A stretch of DNA of 64,000 bases from UBA8752 sp040261275 (GTDB taxonomy: Bacteria > Bacteroidota > Bacteroidia > Flavobacteriales_D > Sanyastnellaceae): positions 1 through 64,000 of the forward strand of contig JBDQOI010000013.1 in assembly GCA_040261275.1 (NCBI GenBank), given 5' to 3'. Below are positions 25,583-34,912 of the stretch, piece by piece; position 1 is the stretch's first letter; the number at the start of each line of letters is the position of its first letter. The notes under the pieces are model-generated. The model ran no database searches. It saw only the letters and a list, made by a program, of their open reading frames with translations, and was not told the origin of the DNA. The translations under genes and the position numbers were made by a program.

Positions 25583-27796
25583 ATGCCGTCAATTTCGTGT
25601 GAACCCCGCCCTCATTCAAAGAGGGTACAGCTGATTTTCCTCGTTTCGCTGCTGGCCTTGCCAAGCTTAAATAGCTGGGCCCAAGAAACCGAGCATGGTG
25701 TCGCCTTCGATTGGATTGAAGCACAGCTCAAGGGCATCCGGACTGATTTTGCCCGTCCTCCCGTACATGCCCGGAATCTGTACCATGTCTCATTGGGGAT
25801 GTACGATGCGTGGGCAGCTTACGACGACACCGCAGAGCCTGTGCTCCTCGGCCACACATTAGGCGGCTACACTGCGGAATTCGATGGGGTTCCCGAGAAC
25901 ATTCTTCCCTTTTTGGACATCCCTTCCGCCCGCAGCGAGGCGTTGTCCTATGCCGCTTACCGCATATTGACCCACCGCTACGAAACATCTCCCGGTGTAA
26001 TACAGGCCCAAGCCCGATTTGACTCCCTTTTTACCGCCAAGGGATACGACCCCTCTCTGACCTCCACGAATTACGCCAATGGCTCTCCCGCTGCGCTGGG
26101 CAATTACATCGCGGAGCAAGTCATCGCCTTTGGGATTCAGGACGGGGCCAATGAGGTTTTCGACTATGTGAACCTTTACTACGAGCCATTGAATGACCAG
26201 TTGGTCATGGATGATCCCGGAAACCCCACCATCGCGGACCCCAACCGTTGGCAACCCTTGGCCATCAATGGATTCGTGGACCAGTCCGGTCAAGTGCTGA
26301 ATAGTTCCCCTCCCTTTCAAAGCCCTGAATGGGGATGGGTCGCACCTTTTGCGCTGGAAGAGGACCAAATGACCATGTACGAGCGCGATGGGGAGCTCTG
26401 GCCTACCTGGCTCGATCCAGGGCCACCGGTCTACACGGGGGGAGACCAACCTGCTGCATCCGACAGCATGTACAAGCACACTTTCTCCATGGTCAGCATC
26501 TGGCAATCCCAACACGACCCTTACAACGGCGTGATGATTGACGCCAGCCCAGCCAACATTGGAAACAGCCCGGAATTTCCGGAGAGCTTTGAGGACTACG
26601 GCAACTTCTACAACTATTTTGGAGGAGGAGATGCCGGTATGGGACACGACATCAACCCGATCTCCGGACTGCCCTACGAAGAGCAGTTGGTGCCCCTCGG
26701 TGATTACACCCGCATCCTCGCCGAGTTCTGGGCGGACGGTCCGGACAGCGAGACCCCGCCGGGCCACTGGTTCAGCATCTTCAACGAGGTCATGGAAAAC
26801 CCGGCCTTTACCTATGACTGGATGGGGGAAGGCGACGAAATCGACCCGCTGGAATATGAAGTCAAAGGATACCTGACACTGGGCGGAGCTGTGCATGATG
26901 CCGCCATCGCGGCTTGGAGTGTCAAGGGTTACTACGACTACGTTCGTCCGGTATCGGCCATTCGCTACATGGCCGAGCAAGGCCAAAGTTCCGACTCCAC
27001 TTTGCCGAGCTACAGCCCCAATGGCATTCCGCTGTTCGATGGCTTCATCGAGCTCGTAGACGACACGGATTCGTTGGCAGGGCCGGGAGGTGAGAACATC
27101 GGAAAGGTCAAGCTCTTCACCTGGAAAGGCCCTGAGTACATCAATACGGTGGAGGCCGATAACGGCATCGATGTTCCTATCGATACGGCGGGCAACATCG
27201 CCGGTGTTGGCTGGATCCTGGCGGAGCACTGGTGGCCCTATCAGCGTCCCAGCTTCGTTACCCCGCCTTTTGCAGGGTACGTATCGGGCCACTCCACTTT
27301 CAGCCGTTCAGCGGCTGAGGTCTTGACCGCCATCACGGGAGACCCTTACTTCCCTGGGGGGATCGGCGTTTTCGTGTGTCCGCAGGACGATTTCCTCGTT
27401 TTTGAAATAGGGCCTTCCGTTGACGTTGAGCTTCAATGGGCAACCTACTACGATGCCTCCGACCAGTGCAGCCTTTCCCGGATCTGGGGTGGCATCCACC
27501 CGGTCACAGACGACATCAACGGTCGTCAAATGGGCATTGTTTGTGGTACACAGGCCGTGGCATTGGCCAACCAATACTTCGATGGAAGCATCCTGAATAC
27601 ATGTGGCATCGGCCCATATGGGGGCTGCCTCGGCGACCTGGACAACGATGGTGCTCAAACCGTGGAAGATGTCCTCTACATGTTGGCCAACTTTGGCCAC
27701 ATGGGTCCCCACCCGGCGGACATCGACCTCGACGAGCTCGTCGGCACTACCGACCTGCTGATCCTGCTGGGCATCTACGGATGCCAGTGTCCTTGA
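25583..27796 (+). CDS. Secreted vanadium-dependent haloperoxidase-type protein with dockerin-like tail
   Basis: The 737-residue product starts at 25583 after an AGGAG, and has a signal peptide ending near SWAQE; the longer frame upstream would cross the tRNA. The PAP2/vanadium haloperoxidase active site is complete: Lys448 and Arg455-Pro456 (Kx6RP), Ser568-Gly-His570 (SGHS), and Ser632-Arg633, His639, Asp643 (SRx5Hx3D). The enzyme would bind vanadate and oxidise halides with peroxide, or act as an acid phosphatase. Residues 683-737 form two dockerin/EF-hand-like units (GDLDNDGAQTVEDVLYML and DIDLDELVGTTDLLILLG) ending in GCQCP. No T9SS sorting domain of type A or B is visible. The stop is 4 bases from the convergent folC end. 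Confidence 0.88.
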   Translation: MPSISCEPRPHSKRVQLIFLVSLLALPSLNSWAQETEHGVAFDWIEAQLKGIRTDFARPPVHARNLYHVSLGMYDAWAAYDDTAEPVLLGHTLGGYTAEFDGVPENILPFLDIPSARSEALSYAAYRILTHRYETSPGVIQAQARFDSLFTAKGYDPSLTSTNYANGSPAALGNYIAEQVIAFGIQDGANEVFDYVNLYYEPLNDQLVMDDPGNPTIADPNRWQPLAINGFVDQSGQVLNSSPPFQSPEWGWVAPFALEEDQMTMYERDGELWPTWLDPGPPVYTGGDQPAASDSMYKHTFSMVSIWQSQHDPYNGVMIDASPANIGNSPEFPESFEDYGNFYNYFGGGDAGMGHDINPISGLPYEEQLVPLGDYTRILAEFWADGPDSETPPGHWFSIFNEVMENPAFTYDWMGEGDEIDPLEYEVKGYLTLGGAVHDAAIAAWSVKGYYDYVRPVSAIRYMAEQGQSSDSTLPSYSPNGIPLFDGFIELVDDTDSLAGPGGENIGKVKLFTWKGPEYINTVEADNGIDVPIDTAGNIAGVGWILAEHWWPYQRPSFVTPPFAGYVSGHSTFSRSAAEVLTAITGDPYFPGGIGVFVCPQDDFLVFEIGPSVDVELQWATYYDASDQCSLSRIWGGIHPVTDDINGRQMGIVCGTQAVALANQYFDGSILNTCGIGPYGGCLGDLDNDGAQTVEDVLYMLANFGHMGPHPADIDLDELVGTTDLLILLGIYGCQCP

Positions 27797-27800
27797 CCCG

Positions 27801-29012
27801 TCAATCGACCGGTTGATTCAATGCGGTGAGCGCCTCACCGACCGTGAAAACGCTGCCCAACACCACGGTCAGCGCCCCCTGAAGTTGGGCAGCCTCCCTT
27901 GCCGCGTATAGCGCTTCCGCCACGGAACCATACGACGTTCCTGACCTTCCGAACTGCTTTGCCTCCTCTGCCAGCTGCTCCACGGGCATGGCCCTCGGGA
28001 CATCTGCTGCGCACCAATAATAATCTTGCACTGCAGGAAGACAAGCCAGTGCGGCCGGAATGTCCTTGTCCGCCACAGCAGCGAAGACCAAGTGAATGGG
28101 GCGCCCCAGTTCCTCGAGGGCCTTTCCGGTCGCAGTCAGACCTTCCACGTTGTGCGCGCAATCGAGGAGCAGATCAGATGACCACCAATGCCACCGTCCT
28201 TGGAGTCCCCAGCCCACAGGTCCTGCCATGAGAGCGGCCTCATCCGTGCTGCTATCGCCGGGAATCAGCTGCAGCATCCGCCGTGCCACCGCCCTGTTCC
28301 GCTGCAGCCATGCAGGACCGGGAATCTTCTCTTCATCGGGAAGTCCGTCGTAAACCTCCACACCGAGGCGCATGGATTGCTCCAGCACCACCGAACGGGC
28401 CTCAGCGGGAAGCACGCCCAAAACACATGGCACTCCCTCCTTGAGGATTCCGGCTTTCTCACCCGCAATGGACCTGAGGTCATTCCCGAGGAATTGCTGG
28501 TGGTCAAGACCGATGGATGTGATGGCCGTCACCCATGGCTGATGGAAAATGTTGGTGGAGTCCAGCCGCCCGCCCATACCGGTTTCCAACACCACAAGGT
28601 CCACTTCGCAGCGGCGGAAATGATCGAGTGCCATGCAGAACATCAGCTCAAAAAAGCTCGGTTCGAAGTCTGCCCAGACGGCTTGATGGTCCGACACGAA
28701 GGCCACAAATTCCGCCTTCGGGATCATCTCGCCGTTCACGCGAATCCGTTCTCGGGGATCCTCCAAGTGGGGCGACGTGTAGAGGCCGACTTTGTCACCG
28801 CGGGCTTGCAGGGCGGCCGCCACAGCATGGCTCACCGAACCCTTACCGTTGGTACCGGCAATGTGAACAACCTCGAGTCCCCTTTCAGGATGACCCAGCG
28901 CCTCACACAGCGCAAGGGTCTTGGCGAGGTCAATGCGATACCGGACCGGTCCCGTCCGTTGGAACATGGGGAGTTGAGCGAACAGCCAATCCAAGGTCTC
29001 CTCGTACGTCAT
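27801..29012 (-). CDS. folC: Bifunctional folylpolyglutamate synthase / dihydrofolate synthase
   Basis: FolC attaches glutamate to dihydropteroate and folates, with ATP. The 403-residue Mur-ligase-type protein shows the P-loop AGTNGKGSVSHAVAA near residue 50, the ETGMGGRLDSTN segment, and the C-terminal domain with LLDCAHN. It is the last gene of a minus-strand run exbB-exbD-tonB-folC, 34 bases after tonB. Confidence 0.94.
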   Translation of the reverse strand: MTYEETLDWLFAQLPMFQRTGPVRYRIDLAKTLALCEALGHPERGLEVVHIAGTNGKGSVSHAVAAALQARGDKVGLYTSPHLEDPRERIRVNGEMIPKAEFVAFVSDHQAVWADFEPSFFELMFCMALDHFRRCEVDLVVLETGMGGRLDSTNIFHQPWVTAITSIGLDHQQFLGNDLRSIAGEKAGILKEGVPCVLGVLPAEARSVVLEQSMRLGVEVYDGLPDEEKIPGPAWLQRNRAVARRMLQLIPGDSSTDEAALMAGPVGWGLQGRWHWWSSDLLLDCAHNVEGLTATGKALEELGRPIHLVFAAVADKDIPAALACLPAVQDYYWCAADVPRAMPVEQLAEEAKQFGRSGTSYGSVAEALYAAREAAQLQGALTVVLGSVFTVGEALTALNQPVD

Positions 29013-29046
29013 GATGGCAATGGCAGTTAAGGCACCCGCCCGTCGC

Positions 29047-29850
29047 TCATTGGAGTTCGAAGTTGAACTGGATCCAGCCTACGCGGGTCGGCTTGGTGGG
29101 GTGGCTGCTGAATTTCGCCGTCAGGGCGGCCTCTTTGGCGAGGGCAACCAAGCGGCTGCTGGACGTCGTGCTGTTCGCGGCGTCAAATCGGGTGTCGGTC
29201 ACAGCGCCAGATTTGTCCACGTAAATCTTCATCCGCACGATGCCTTCCTCGTCGGGCTTGCGATCCAAGTTGGGCTCCCCGATCATGGTGCCGCCTTCGA
29301 GGAAGCTGTCACCGAATTCACCGGAGACAACGCCCGTACCCTCAATCTGACCGTCCTCCGCACCGCTGTTGCCCGTGCCCTGCTGTTGCCCCTCGGAACC
29401 ACCGCCACCGCTGTTGCTGAACAGCTGGTTCAGGGCATTGGATAGGTCGTCAGAAATCTGTGGTTCGGGATCCTCCACTTCGGTCGGCGTCTCGACGGGC
29501 TCCTCTTGCGTGGGAACGTCCACATCACTGACATCTTGGGTTTCCACCGTTTCCACAGGGGCCACCTCCTCGGAGACCGATTCGCTGACTTCCTGCTCGA
29601 TGACCTCCTCGACCTGTTCGGAAGGCACTTCTGTCTCGCGGTCACCTCCGGCCTCCTCGACGTTGCCGAAATCCGCCATGCCCACCGCCACAAACTGCTC
29701 GCCGGGTGGCGGCGTGACTTCCTGGAACGCCACAAGGAAGAAGCACGCCGCCAAAATGGCGACATACATCAGCGACGAGATCACAGCAGCGCGTCGGCGC
29801 TCCTTGCGTTCCTCATCGGCGTGGTGGCGGTTCCAATCGAATCCTGACAT
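29047..29850 (-). CDS. tonB: Energy transducer TonB-family protein
   Basis: The 267-residue protein has one membrane segment near residues 23-42, a long acidic Glu/Pro/Val-rich periplasmic spacer (about 65-140), a Gly/Gln-rich stretch, and a C-terminal TonB-like domain (RMKIYVDKSGAVTDT ... GWIQFNFEL). It would carry proton-motive energy from ExbB/ExbD to outer-membrane TonB-dependent receptors. It follows exbD by 9 bases. The spacer is acidic rather than the Pro/Lys-rich type of E. coli TonB. Confidence 0.85.
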   Translation of the reverse strand: MSGFDWNRHHADEERKERRRAAVISSLMYVAILAACFFLVAFQEVTPPPGEQFVAVGMADFGNVEEAGGDRETEVPSEQVEEVIEQEVSESVSEEVAPVETVETQDVSDVDVPTQEEPVETPTEVEDPEPQISDDLSNALNQLFSNSGGGGSEGQQQGTGNSGAEDGQIEGTGVVSGEFGDSFLEGGTMIGEPNLDRKPDEEGIVRMKIYVDKSGAVTDTRFDAANSTTSSSRLVALAKEAALTAKFSSHPTKPTRVGWIQFNFELQ

Positions 29851-29859
29851 TGCGGGGGT

Positions 29860-30252
29860 TCAGCGGGTGGGTTGGGCGCCGAGCATCACCTTCCAATCGT
29901 TGGCCTTGGCGAGGCCGATGACTTCGACGGTTTGCCCGGTCGGTACTGCCTGGTCCACCTGCAAATACAATACCGGATCGGCCTGGTCGGCAAATTTTAC
30001 CTTGAGGGCAGGCTCAATGTCCGCCCGCGCGATGGCGGTTCCGTTCAGGAAATAGGAGCCATCGGGCTTGATGGAAATGGTCAGCCGTGAACTGGCGCTG
30101 CTGGTCCCCTTGCTCTGTGGCAGGTCAACATTGACCCCGTTCGACACCAGCGTGGAGAGGATGACGAAGAAGATGAGCAGGAGGAACACGAGGTCCGTCA
30201 TCGAAGACATGTTGCCCCCGGACTGCACTTGGTTGCGCTGTGAGAGGTTCAT
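29860..30252 (-). CDS. exbD: Biopolymer transporter ExbD
   Basis: The 130-residue protein has the ExbD/TolR layout: a short N-terminus, one membrane segment (MTDLVFLLLIFFVILSTLV) carrying the conserved Asp, and a periplasmic domain. It forms the proton channel and stator with ExbB. Its start overlaps the exbB stop in a TGATG. Confidence 0.92.
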   Translation of the reverse strand: MNLSQRNQVQSGGNMSSMTDLVFLLLIFFVILSTLVSNGVNVDLPQSKGTSSASSRLTISIKPDGSYFLNGTAIARADIEPALKVKFADQADPVLYLQVDQAVPTGQTVEVIGLAKANDWKVMLGAQPTR

Positions 30253-30968
30253 CAGCGGGCGGGTTCCTCGAGAATGTCAATGAATTCGAGCGAGCTGGCC
30301 TCCATCTTGTGAATGACCTTGCTGACCCGGCTCACCAGGTGGTTGTAGGCCATGTAGGCGATGATGCCCACGATGAGTCCTACGATGGTCGTGATCATGG
30401 CCTGCTTGGTACCGGACGAAATGTCGTCGACCCGAACCATGCCGGCGTTTTCCATGTCCAGGAATACGTTGACCATTCCGATGACCGTTCCGAGGAAACC
30501 GATCATGGGCGCCGCCCCCGCAATCGTAGCGAGGGAGCTGAGGTTTTTTTCCAGGCTGTAGATCTCGAGCTTGCCGACGTTCTCAATGCTCGCGGAAATA
30601 TCCTTCAGCGGCTTTCCGATGCGGGCGATGCCTTTATGCAGCATGCGGGCGATGGGGGTGCCGCTCTGCTCGCAAAGGTTGCGGGCGCTGTCGAGGTTGC
30701 CGGCGGAGAGGTAGTCCTTGAGCTTGGCCATGAAGTCCTTGTCTTCCTTGGCTGCCTTGCTGATGGCCATCGATCGTTCGAAGAAGATGAAAATGGCGAT
30801 GAAGCTCATCACGGCAAGCGGCAACATGATGTACCAACCGCCGGAGATGAGCAGTTCCATGATGGATACGTCGCGGGTCACGACCTCACCGGAGGCCGCC
30901 ATGGCATCAGCGCCGGCTCCGGAGTCCTGCACCGTGGTGCCGCCGAGGGTCAGGTCCTGAATGTGCAT
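30252..30968 (-). CDS. exbB: MotA/TolQ/ExbB proton channel family protein
   Basis: The 238-residue membrane protein shows the ExbB/TolQ core: a first membrane segment (WYIMLPLAVMSFIAIFIFFER), a cytoplasmic helical region, and the conserved pair of segments around IAGAAPMIGFLGTVIGM and TTIVGLIVGIIAYMAYNHL. The start at 30968 (MHIQDLTL) is preferred to 31055 or 31001 because the family begins shortly before the first membrane helix. It heads the exbB-exbD-tonB set. Confidence 0.92.
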   Translation of the reverse strand: MHIQDLTLGGTTVQDSGAGADAMAASGEVVTRDVSIMELLISGGWYIMLPLAVMSFIAIFIFFERSMAISKAAKEDKDFMAKLKDYLSAGNLDSARNLCEQSGTPIARMLHKGIARIGKPLKDISASIENVGKLEIYSLEKNLSSLATIAGAAPMIGFLGTVIGMVNVFLDMENAGMVRVDDISSGTKQAMITTIVGLIVGIIAYMAYNHLVSRVSKVIHKMEASSLEFIDILEEPAR

Positions 30969-31103
30969 CAGAACAATGGAAGGGAAATGCGTTGCGATCA
31001 TGCTGTGGGCTTCGAATCCAACGTCGAAGGTCGCGGTTTGCGTATGCGACCGCACAGGGAAATACCATGCGTTTCCCCCCGCCCACTGTTCACACCTGAA
31101 GGG

Positions 31104-32480
31104 TTACGCTCCGGCCCCAAACATCAACCAATACACGGCAGCTCCGGAGAGGTAACCGGCAATGGCAAGCAGACTCATCCGCTTGAGGTACCAGACGAAA
31201 TCGATCTTCTCGAGCCCCATGACGGCCACGCCCGCGGCGGAGCCGATGATCAGCGCACTTCCACCGGTTCCAGCGCAGTAGGCGAGGAACTGCCAGAACA
31301 AACCGTCCTGTACGAAGTAGCCCATCCACTCCACGGCACCGGGGTCGGCGATGGGATACATGCCCATGCTCGCCGCCACGAGCGGCACGTTGTCCACGAT
31401 GGCCGAGAGGAGACCAATGGCCACATTGATGAGGTACACATCGCCCAGCTCCATGCGCAGCCAATCTGCCGTTGCGATCAGATGTCCTGCCTCCTGCAGC
31501 GCCCCCACGGCCAGCAGGATGCCGAGGAAAAACATGACGGAGGCGGTGTCGATTTTTCTCAAGACACCCACCACGCTGAGCGAATTGCGGTCCTGTTCAT
31601 TCTTGGAACGATGAAGCACCTCGGTGGTGAGCCACAGCACGCCGAGCGACAGCATCATGCCCATGAAAGGCGGCAAGTGGGTCACCGTCTTGAAAACCGG
31701 GACAAACAACAAACCGGATACGCCCATGGCGAAGATGAGATTGCGCTCCCCTTTCGAAGTCGGATCCGCCGCTTCGTCCATATCCTCAATCTCAGGCCGT
31801 TCCACTTCACCCTTCATGCGGGTCGACATGATGGTCAGTGGCACGACCATGCAGACGATGCTGGGCAGGATGAGGTTGGCGATGATGACCGGTGTGGTCA
31901 ATTGACCCCCGATCCAGAGCATGGTCGTGGTGACGTCCCCTATCGGGGACCAGGCTCCCCCGGCATTGGCACAAATGATGACCGCACCGGCAAAAAGCCA
32001 TCGCGTCTGCTTGTCCGCAATGAGCTTGCGAAGCAGCGAAATCATCACGATCGAGGTCGTGAGGTTGTCGAGGGCAGCAGAGAAGAAAAAGGTGAGAATG
32101 CCGATGATCCAAAGCAGACGGCCCTTCTTGCGCGTGGTGATCTTGTCCGTGATGACAGCGAAACCGTTGTGCGCATCGACCAACTCCACGATGGTCATGG
32201 CCCCCATCAGGAAGAACAGGATGCTCGCGATTTCCTCCATATGATGGAGCAGCCGGTGCTCGAAAAACACCTTCAGCGCGCCGTGTCCAGCCTCCCCGTG
32301 ATCAAACGCTTGGAAGGCATCTGCCAAATGTGCCGGGGCTTCATGCCACCCCAGCACGAGGACGGCCCAGCACAGCGTGCCCGTGATGAGGGCGCTGGCT
32401 GCCTTGTCGATATGGAGGTTGTGCTCCAGCGCGATGAACAGGTAGCCGACAACGAAAATGACGATGAGTATGGTGGCCAT
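31104..32480 (-). CDS. nhaD: Na+/H+ antiporter, NhaD type
   Basis: The 458-residue protein has about twelve membrane segments and matches the NhaD branch of the ion transporter superfamily, with DNLTTSIVMISLLRKL and the second-half counterpart DNVPLVAASMGMYP as the inverted-repeat core helices, and GGAWSPIGDVTTTMLW. It would expel sodium in exchange for protons, in keeping with a marine habitat. It lies 18 bases downstream of the dehydrogenase gene. Confidence 0.93.
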   Translation of the reverse strand: MATILIVIFVVGYLFIALEHNLHIDKAASALITGTLCWAVLVLGWHEAPAHLADAFQAFDHGEAGHGALKVFFEHRLLHHMEEIASILFFLMGAMTIVELVDAHNGFAVITDKITTRKKGRLLWIIGILTFFFSAALDNLTTSIVMISLLRKLIADKQTRWLFAGAVIICANAGGAWSPIGDVTTTMLWIGGQLTTPVIIANLILPSIVCMVVPLTIMSTRMKGEVERPEIEDMDEAADPTSKGERNLIFAMGVSGLLFVPVFKTVTHLPPFMGMMLSLGVLWLTTEVLHRSKNEQDRNSLSVVGVLRKIDTASVMFFLGILLAVGALQEAGHLIATADWLRMELGDVYLINVAIGLLSAIVDNVPLVAASMGMYPIADPGAVEWMGYFVQDGLFWQFLAYCAGTGGSALIIGSAAGVAVMGLEKIDFVWYLKRMSLLAIAGYLSGAAVYWLMFGAGA

Positions 32481-32498
32481 GAAGAAGGAAGTCGGAGT

Positions 32499-33731
32499 TC
32501 AGAGAAGTTGTTCGAGGGCGATGGACATGGCCGTGGTCGACAGTCGGGTATGCTCGGGGTTTCGAGCGTGGCAGCGTTCCATGGCAGCCCGGATGCAATC
32601 GGAGGTGTCGCCGAAGATAGCGGCATCAGATAGGCTGACCTGACCGTCGCCCATCAGATAGGCGAACACCCGCGCCATGCCGCAGTTCGCAATGAAATCC
32701 GGAATGACCGCGCACTGGCTGTCAGCCTTCTCCGCGATGGGACCGTGGAAAATTTCCCGATCGGCGAAGGGAACATTGGCGCCTGCGGAAATCACCTCGA
32801 GCCCGGCCTTGAGCATGCGGTCCAACTGGTCTTCCGTCACCAATCTGGACGCTGCGCAAGGAAGGAATACCTCTGCGCCCAGATCCCAGATACCGGCATT
32901 CACCTCATCGAAGCTCAGCATGTCGTCGGCCTTCAAAGCATTGCCCTCTTTGGCCAGAAACAAGGCCCGAATCTCATCGAGTACCATGCCTTCGGAGCGC
33001 AGAATGCCCCCTGCACGATCGATGATTCCGGTGACAACGGCTCCCTGCTTGGCGAGGTAGAGGGCGGCAGCGGCCCCAACATTTCCCCAGCCTTGGACAA
33101 GGACCCGCTTGCCCGTGACCTCCCCTCCATAGAGGTTGTAGAAATGACGAACCGATTCGGCCACACCGTAACCCGTGATCAGATCGGCCACCCGGAAGCG
33201 GACCCCACCTCCATCGGGAAGAAATTCAGGATCTTCCACGACCTGACTCACGCCTTGACGCAGGTGTCCAATGCGGCGGACTTTCTGGGCCTCATCGGGT
33301 TTGAAATGACCGTTGAAGACCCCCTCCTGAGGGTGCCAAACTCCGCAGGCCTCCGTCATCGGAATGACTTCCTTTCCGGCGTCCACGTTGAGGTCACCGC
33401 CCGTACCGTAGTAATGCTTGAGCAAAGGTGTGACAGCCGCATACCATCTGCGAAGCACCCCTTCCTTCCTCGGATCGGCTTGGTCAAAATCGATGCCGCT
33501 CTTGGCTCCCCCGATTTGCGGACCGCTTACGGTGAATTTGATCTCCATGGTTTTGGCCAATGAAATCACCTCCCCCCTGTCCAGGCCCTTGCGCATCCGC
33601 GTTCCCCCTCCGGCAGCTCCACCCCGGAGGCTGTTGATTACCACCCAACCGCGGGCTTCGGTTTCCGGATCGGACCACTCGAACACAATTTCGGGTGGGC
33701 GTTCACTGTATCGATCCAGGAGTTCTTTCAT
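32499..33731 (-). CDS. Glu/Leu/Phe/Val dehydrogenase family protein
   Basis: This is a 410-residue amino acid dehydrogenase. The substrate-binding part has GGAAGGGTRM and the catalytic-Lys region GPQIGGAKSGIDFD; the NAD(P)-binding Rossmann part has VLVQGWGNVGAAAA. The substrate (glutamate or branched-chain amino acids) cannot be fixed from sequence alone. Its ATG overlaps the anmK stop by 4 bases. Confidence 0.9.
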   Translation of the reverse strand: MKELLDRYSERPPEIVFEWSDPETEARGWVVINSLRGGAAGGGTRMRKGLDRGEVISLAKTMEIKFTVSGPQIGGAKSGIDFDQADPRKEGVLRRWYAAVTPLLKHYYGTGGDLNVDAGKEVIPMTEACGVWHPQEGVFNGHFKPDEAQKVRRIGHLRQGVSQVVEDPEFLPDGGGVRFRVADLITGYGVAESVRHFYNLYGGEVTGKRVLVQGWGNVGAAAALYLAKQGAVVTGIIDRAGGILRSEGMVLDEIRALFLAKEGNALKADDMLSFDEVNAGIWDLGAEVFLPCAASRLVTEDQLDRMLKAGLEVISAGANVPFADREIFHGPIAEKADSQCAVIPDFIANCGMARVFAYLMGDGQVSLSDAAIFGDTSDCIRAAMERCHARNPEHTRLSTTAMSIALEQLL

Positions 33732-34849
33732 AAAGGCTGCTTGCAGGTGTCCGGACCATCTCCGGATGCGGCGAAGTTACCGAAGAGCCTGCCGCCGCAT
33801 ACGTCCCTTTCTGCTCCCGTCACAGAGGCCAATGAAGTGGTCAGTCCCTGAGCCGTTCTCCACGCGAGCCAGGCGAATGCCGCTGCCTCCTTTCCTTCCA
33901 CCCATTGGCGGTCAGGGATCCACACCGTCCAACCATTTGGCAAATTCCAACGGATGCGTTCGATCAAAAAGGAATTCAAGGCCCCTCCCCCCGTCAGCAT
34001 GGCTTTCCCTGTGCCCGCTCCTTGAGAAATGGCCGAACCTAACGCGCGCGCAACCCACTCCACCGCGGTGGCCAGTGCATCCTTCGCATCCGAAATACCA
34101 TCCAAAAGCGAGTGGAGGCCTTCCAGGTCCTCTGCCGCGAGTGATTTCGGGGCGGGACGGTGCAAATGGGGCCAATCTTCCATTTGCGACAACACCGTTT
34201 CATCTACCGTTCCCTCCGCTGCGATCGCACCGTTCCGGTCCATGGAAAGGCCGAGGCGGTGGGCCTGATGATTAAGCAGCAGGTTACATCCCGCGACATC
34301 CCATGCCAACACCTCCGGAACAGCGGGAGGCAGCAGCGTGAGGTTCGCAATGCCTCCCAGATTGACACAACAACGGTGATTCCTGCCGAAAACAAAAGCA
34401 TCGAACATCGGGACCAGGGGTGCGCCCTGGCCGCCAGCCGCCACATCCGCATTGCGGTACTCCGCCACCACCAGAACCCCGAGTGATTGGGACAGCCATT
34501 GCGCATCTCCCATCGCCCGCGTGCCTTTACCCCCGGGCTCGTGATACAGGGTATGCCCGCTGAACCCCAGCAATGCGGGCGCCCCGTAGCGGGGAACCCA
34601 CTCGTCCAGCGTCTGCCGGATGACATCAGCCACCCATTGGGTCCATTCCAACTCAATGGCCGGCAGGTTTTCCTCCGGTGTTGAGGCGAGGGCTGACAAC
34701 CTCGATTTCCAGCTGTCGGTATAGTCCACCGACTTGAATTCCAGCAAGGTGCAGCTTTCTTCGGTAGCTCCGATTTGCACCAGCGCCACATCGAACCCAT
34801 CACACGAAGTGCCGGACATGGTGCCGAGAACCAAGGTGGGGTCACTCAT
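33728..34849 (-). CDS. anmK: Anhydro-N-acetylmuramic acid kinase
   Basis: AnmK phosphorylates and opens 1,6-anhydro-MurNAc during peptidoglycan recycling. The 373-residue protein begins with LVLGTMSGTSCDGFD, close to the family consensus GTMSGTSLDGVD (here Cys and Phe replace Leu and Val). Other family segments are FSGHTLYHEP, VNLGGIANLT, and LTGGGALN near the C-terminus. The ATG at 34849 (MSDPTL) fits family starts; 34873 is an alternative. It heads the run anmK-dehydrogenase-nhaD. Confidence 0.93.
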   Translation of the reverse strand: MSDPTLVLGTMSGTSCDGFDVALVQIGATEESCTLLEFKSVDYTDSWKSRLSALASTPEENLPAIELEWTQWVADVIRQTLDEWVPRYGAPALLGFSGHTLYHEPGGKGTRAMGDAQWLSQSLGVLVVAEYRNADVAAGGQGAPLVPMFDAFVFGRNHRCCVNLGGIANLTLLPPAVPEVLAWDVAGCNLLLNHQAHRLGLSMDRNGAIAAEGTVDETVLSQMEDWPHLHRPAPKSLAAEDLEGLHSLLDGISDAKDALATAVEWVARALGSAISQGAGTGKAMLTGGGALNSFLIERIRWNLPNGWTVWIPDRQWVEGKEAAAFAWLAWRTAQGLTTSLASVTGAERDVCGGRLFGNFAASGDGPDTCKQPL

Positions 34850-34877
34850 GGAAGGGATACCGCCGTGGGGCATGCGT

Positions 34878-34885
34878 TATCTTTA
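34878..34885 (+). promoter_or_regulatory. Candidate -7 element for acyl-CoA dehydrogenase gene
   Basis: TATCTTTA matches TAnnTTTG except at the last base, 27 bases before the ATG at 34913, inside the short divergent region with anmK. It is the same octamer as upstream of the haloperoxidase gene. Confidence 0.35.
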
Positions 34886-34912
34886 CCTATCGAAACCTCG
34901 AGACTCCCTGCA

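Noticed and set aside
30240..32633. A 797-codon plus-strand open frame rich in His, Asp and Gly
   Set aside because: It is antisense to exbB and nhaD, both of which are clearly recognisable. Its composition is that of a high-GC shadow frame.
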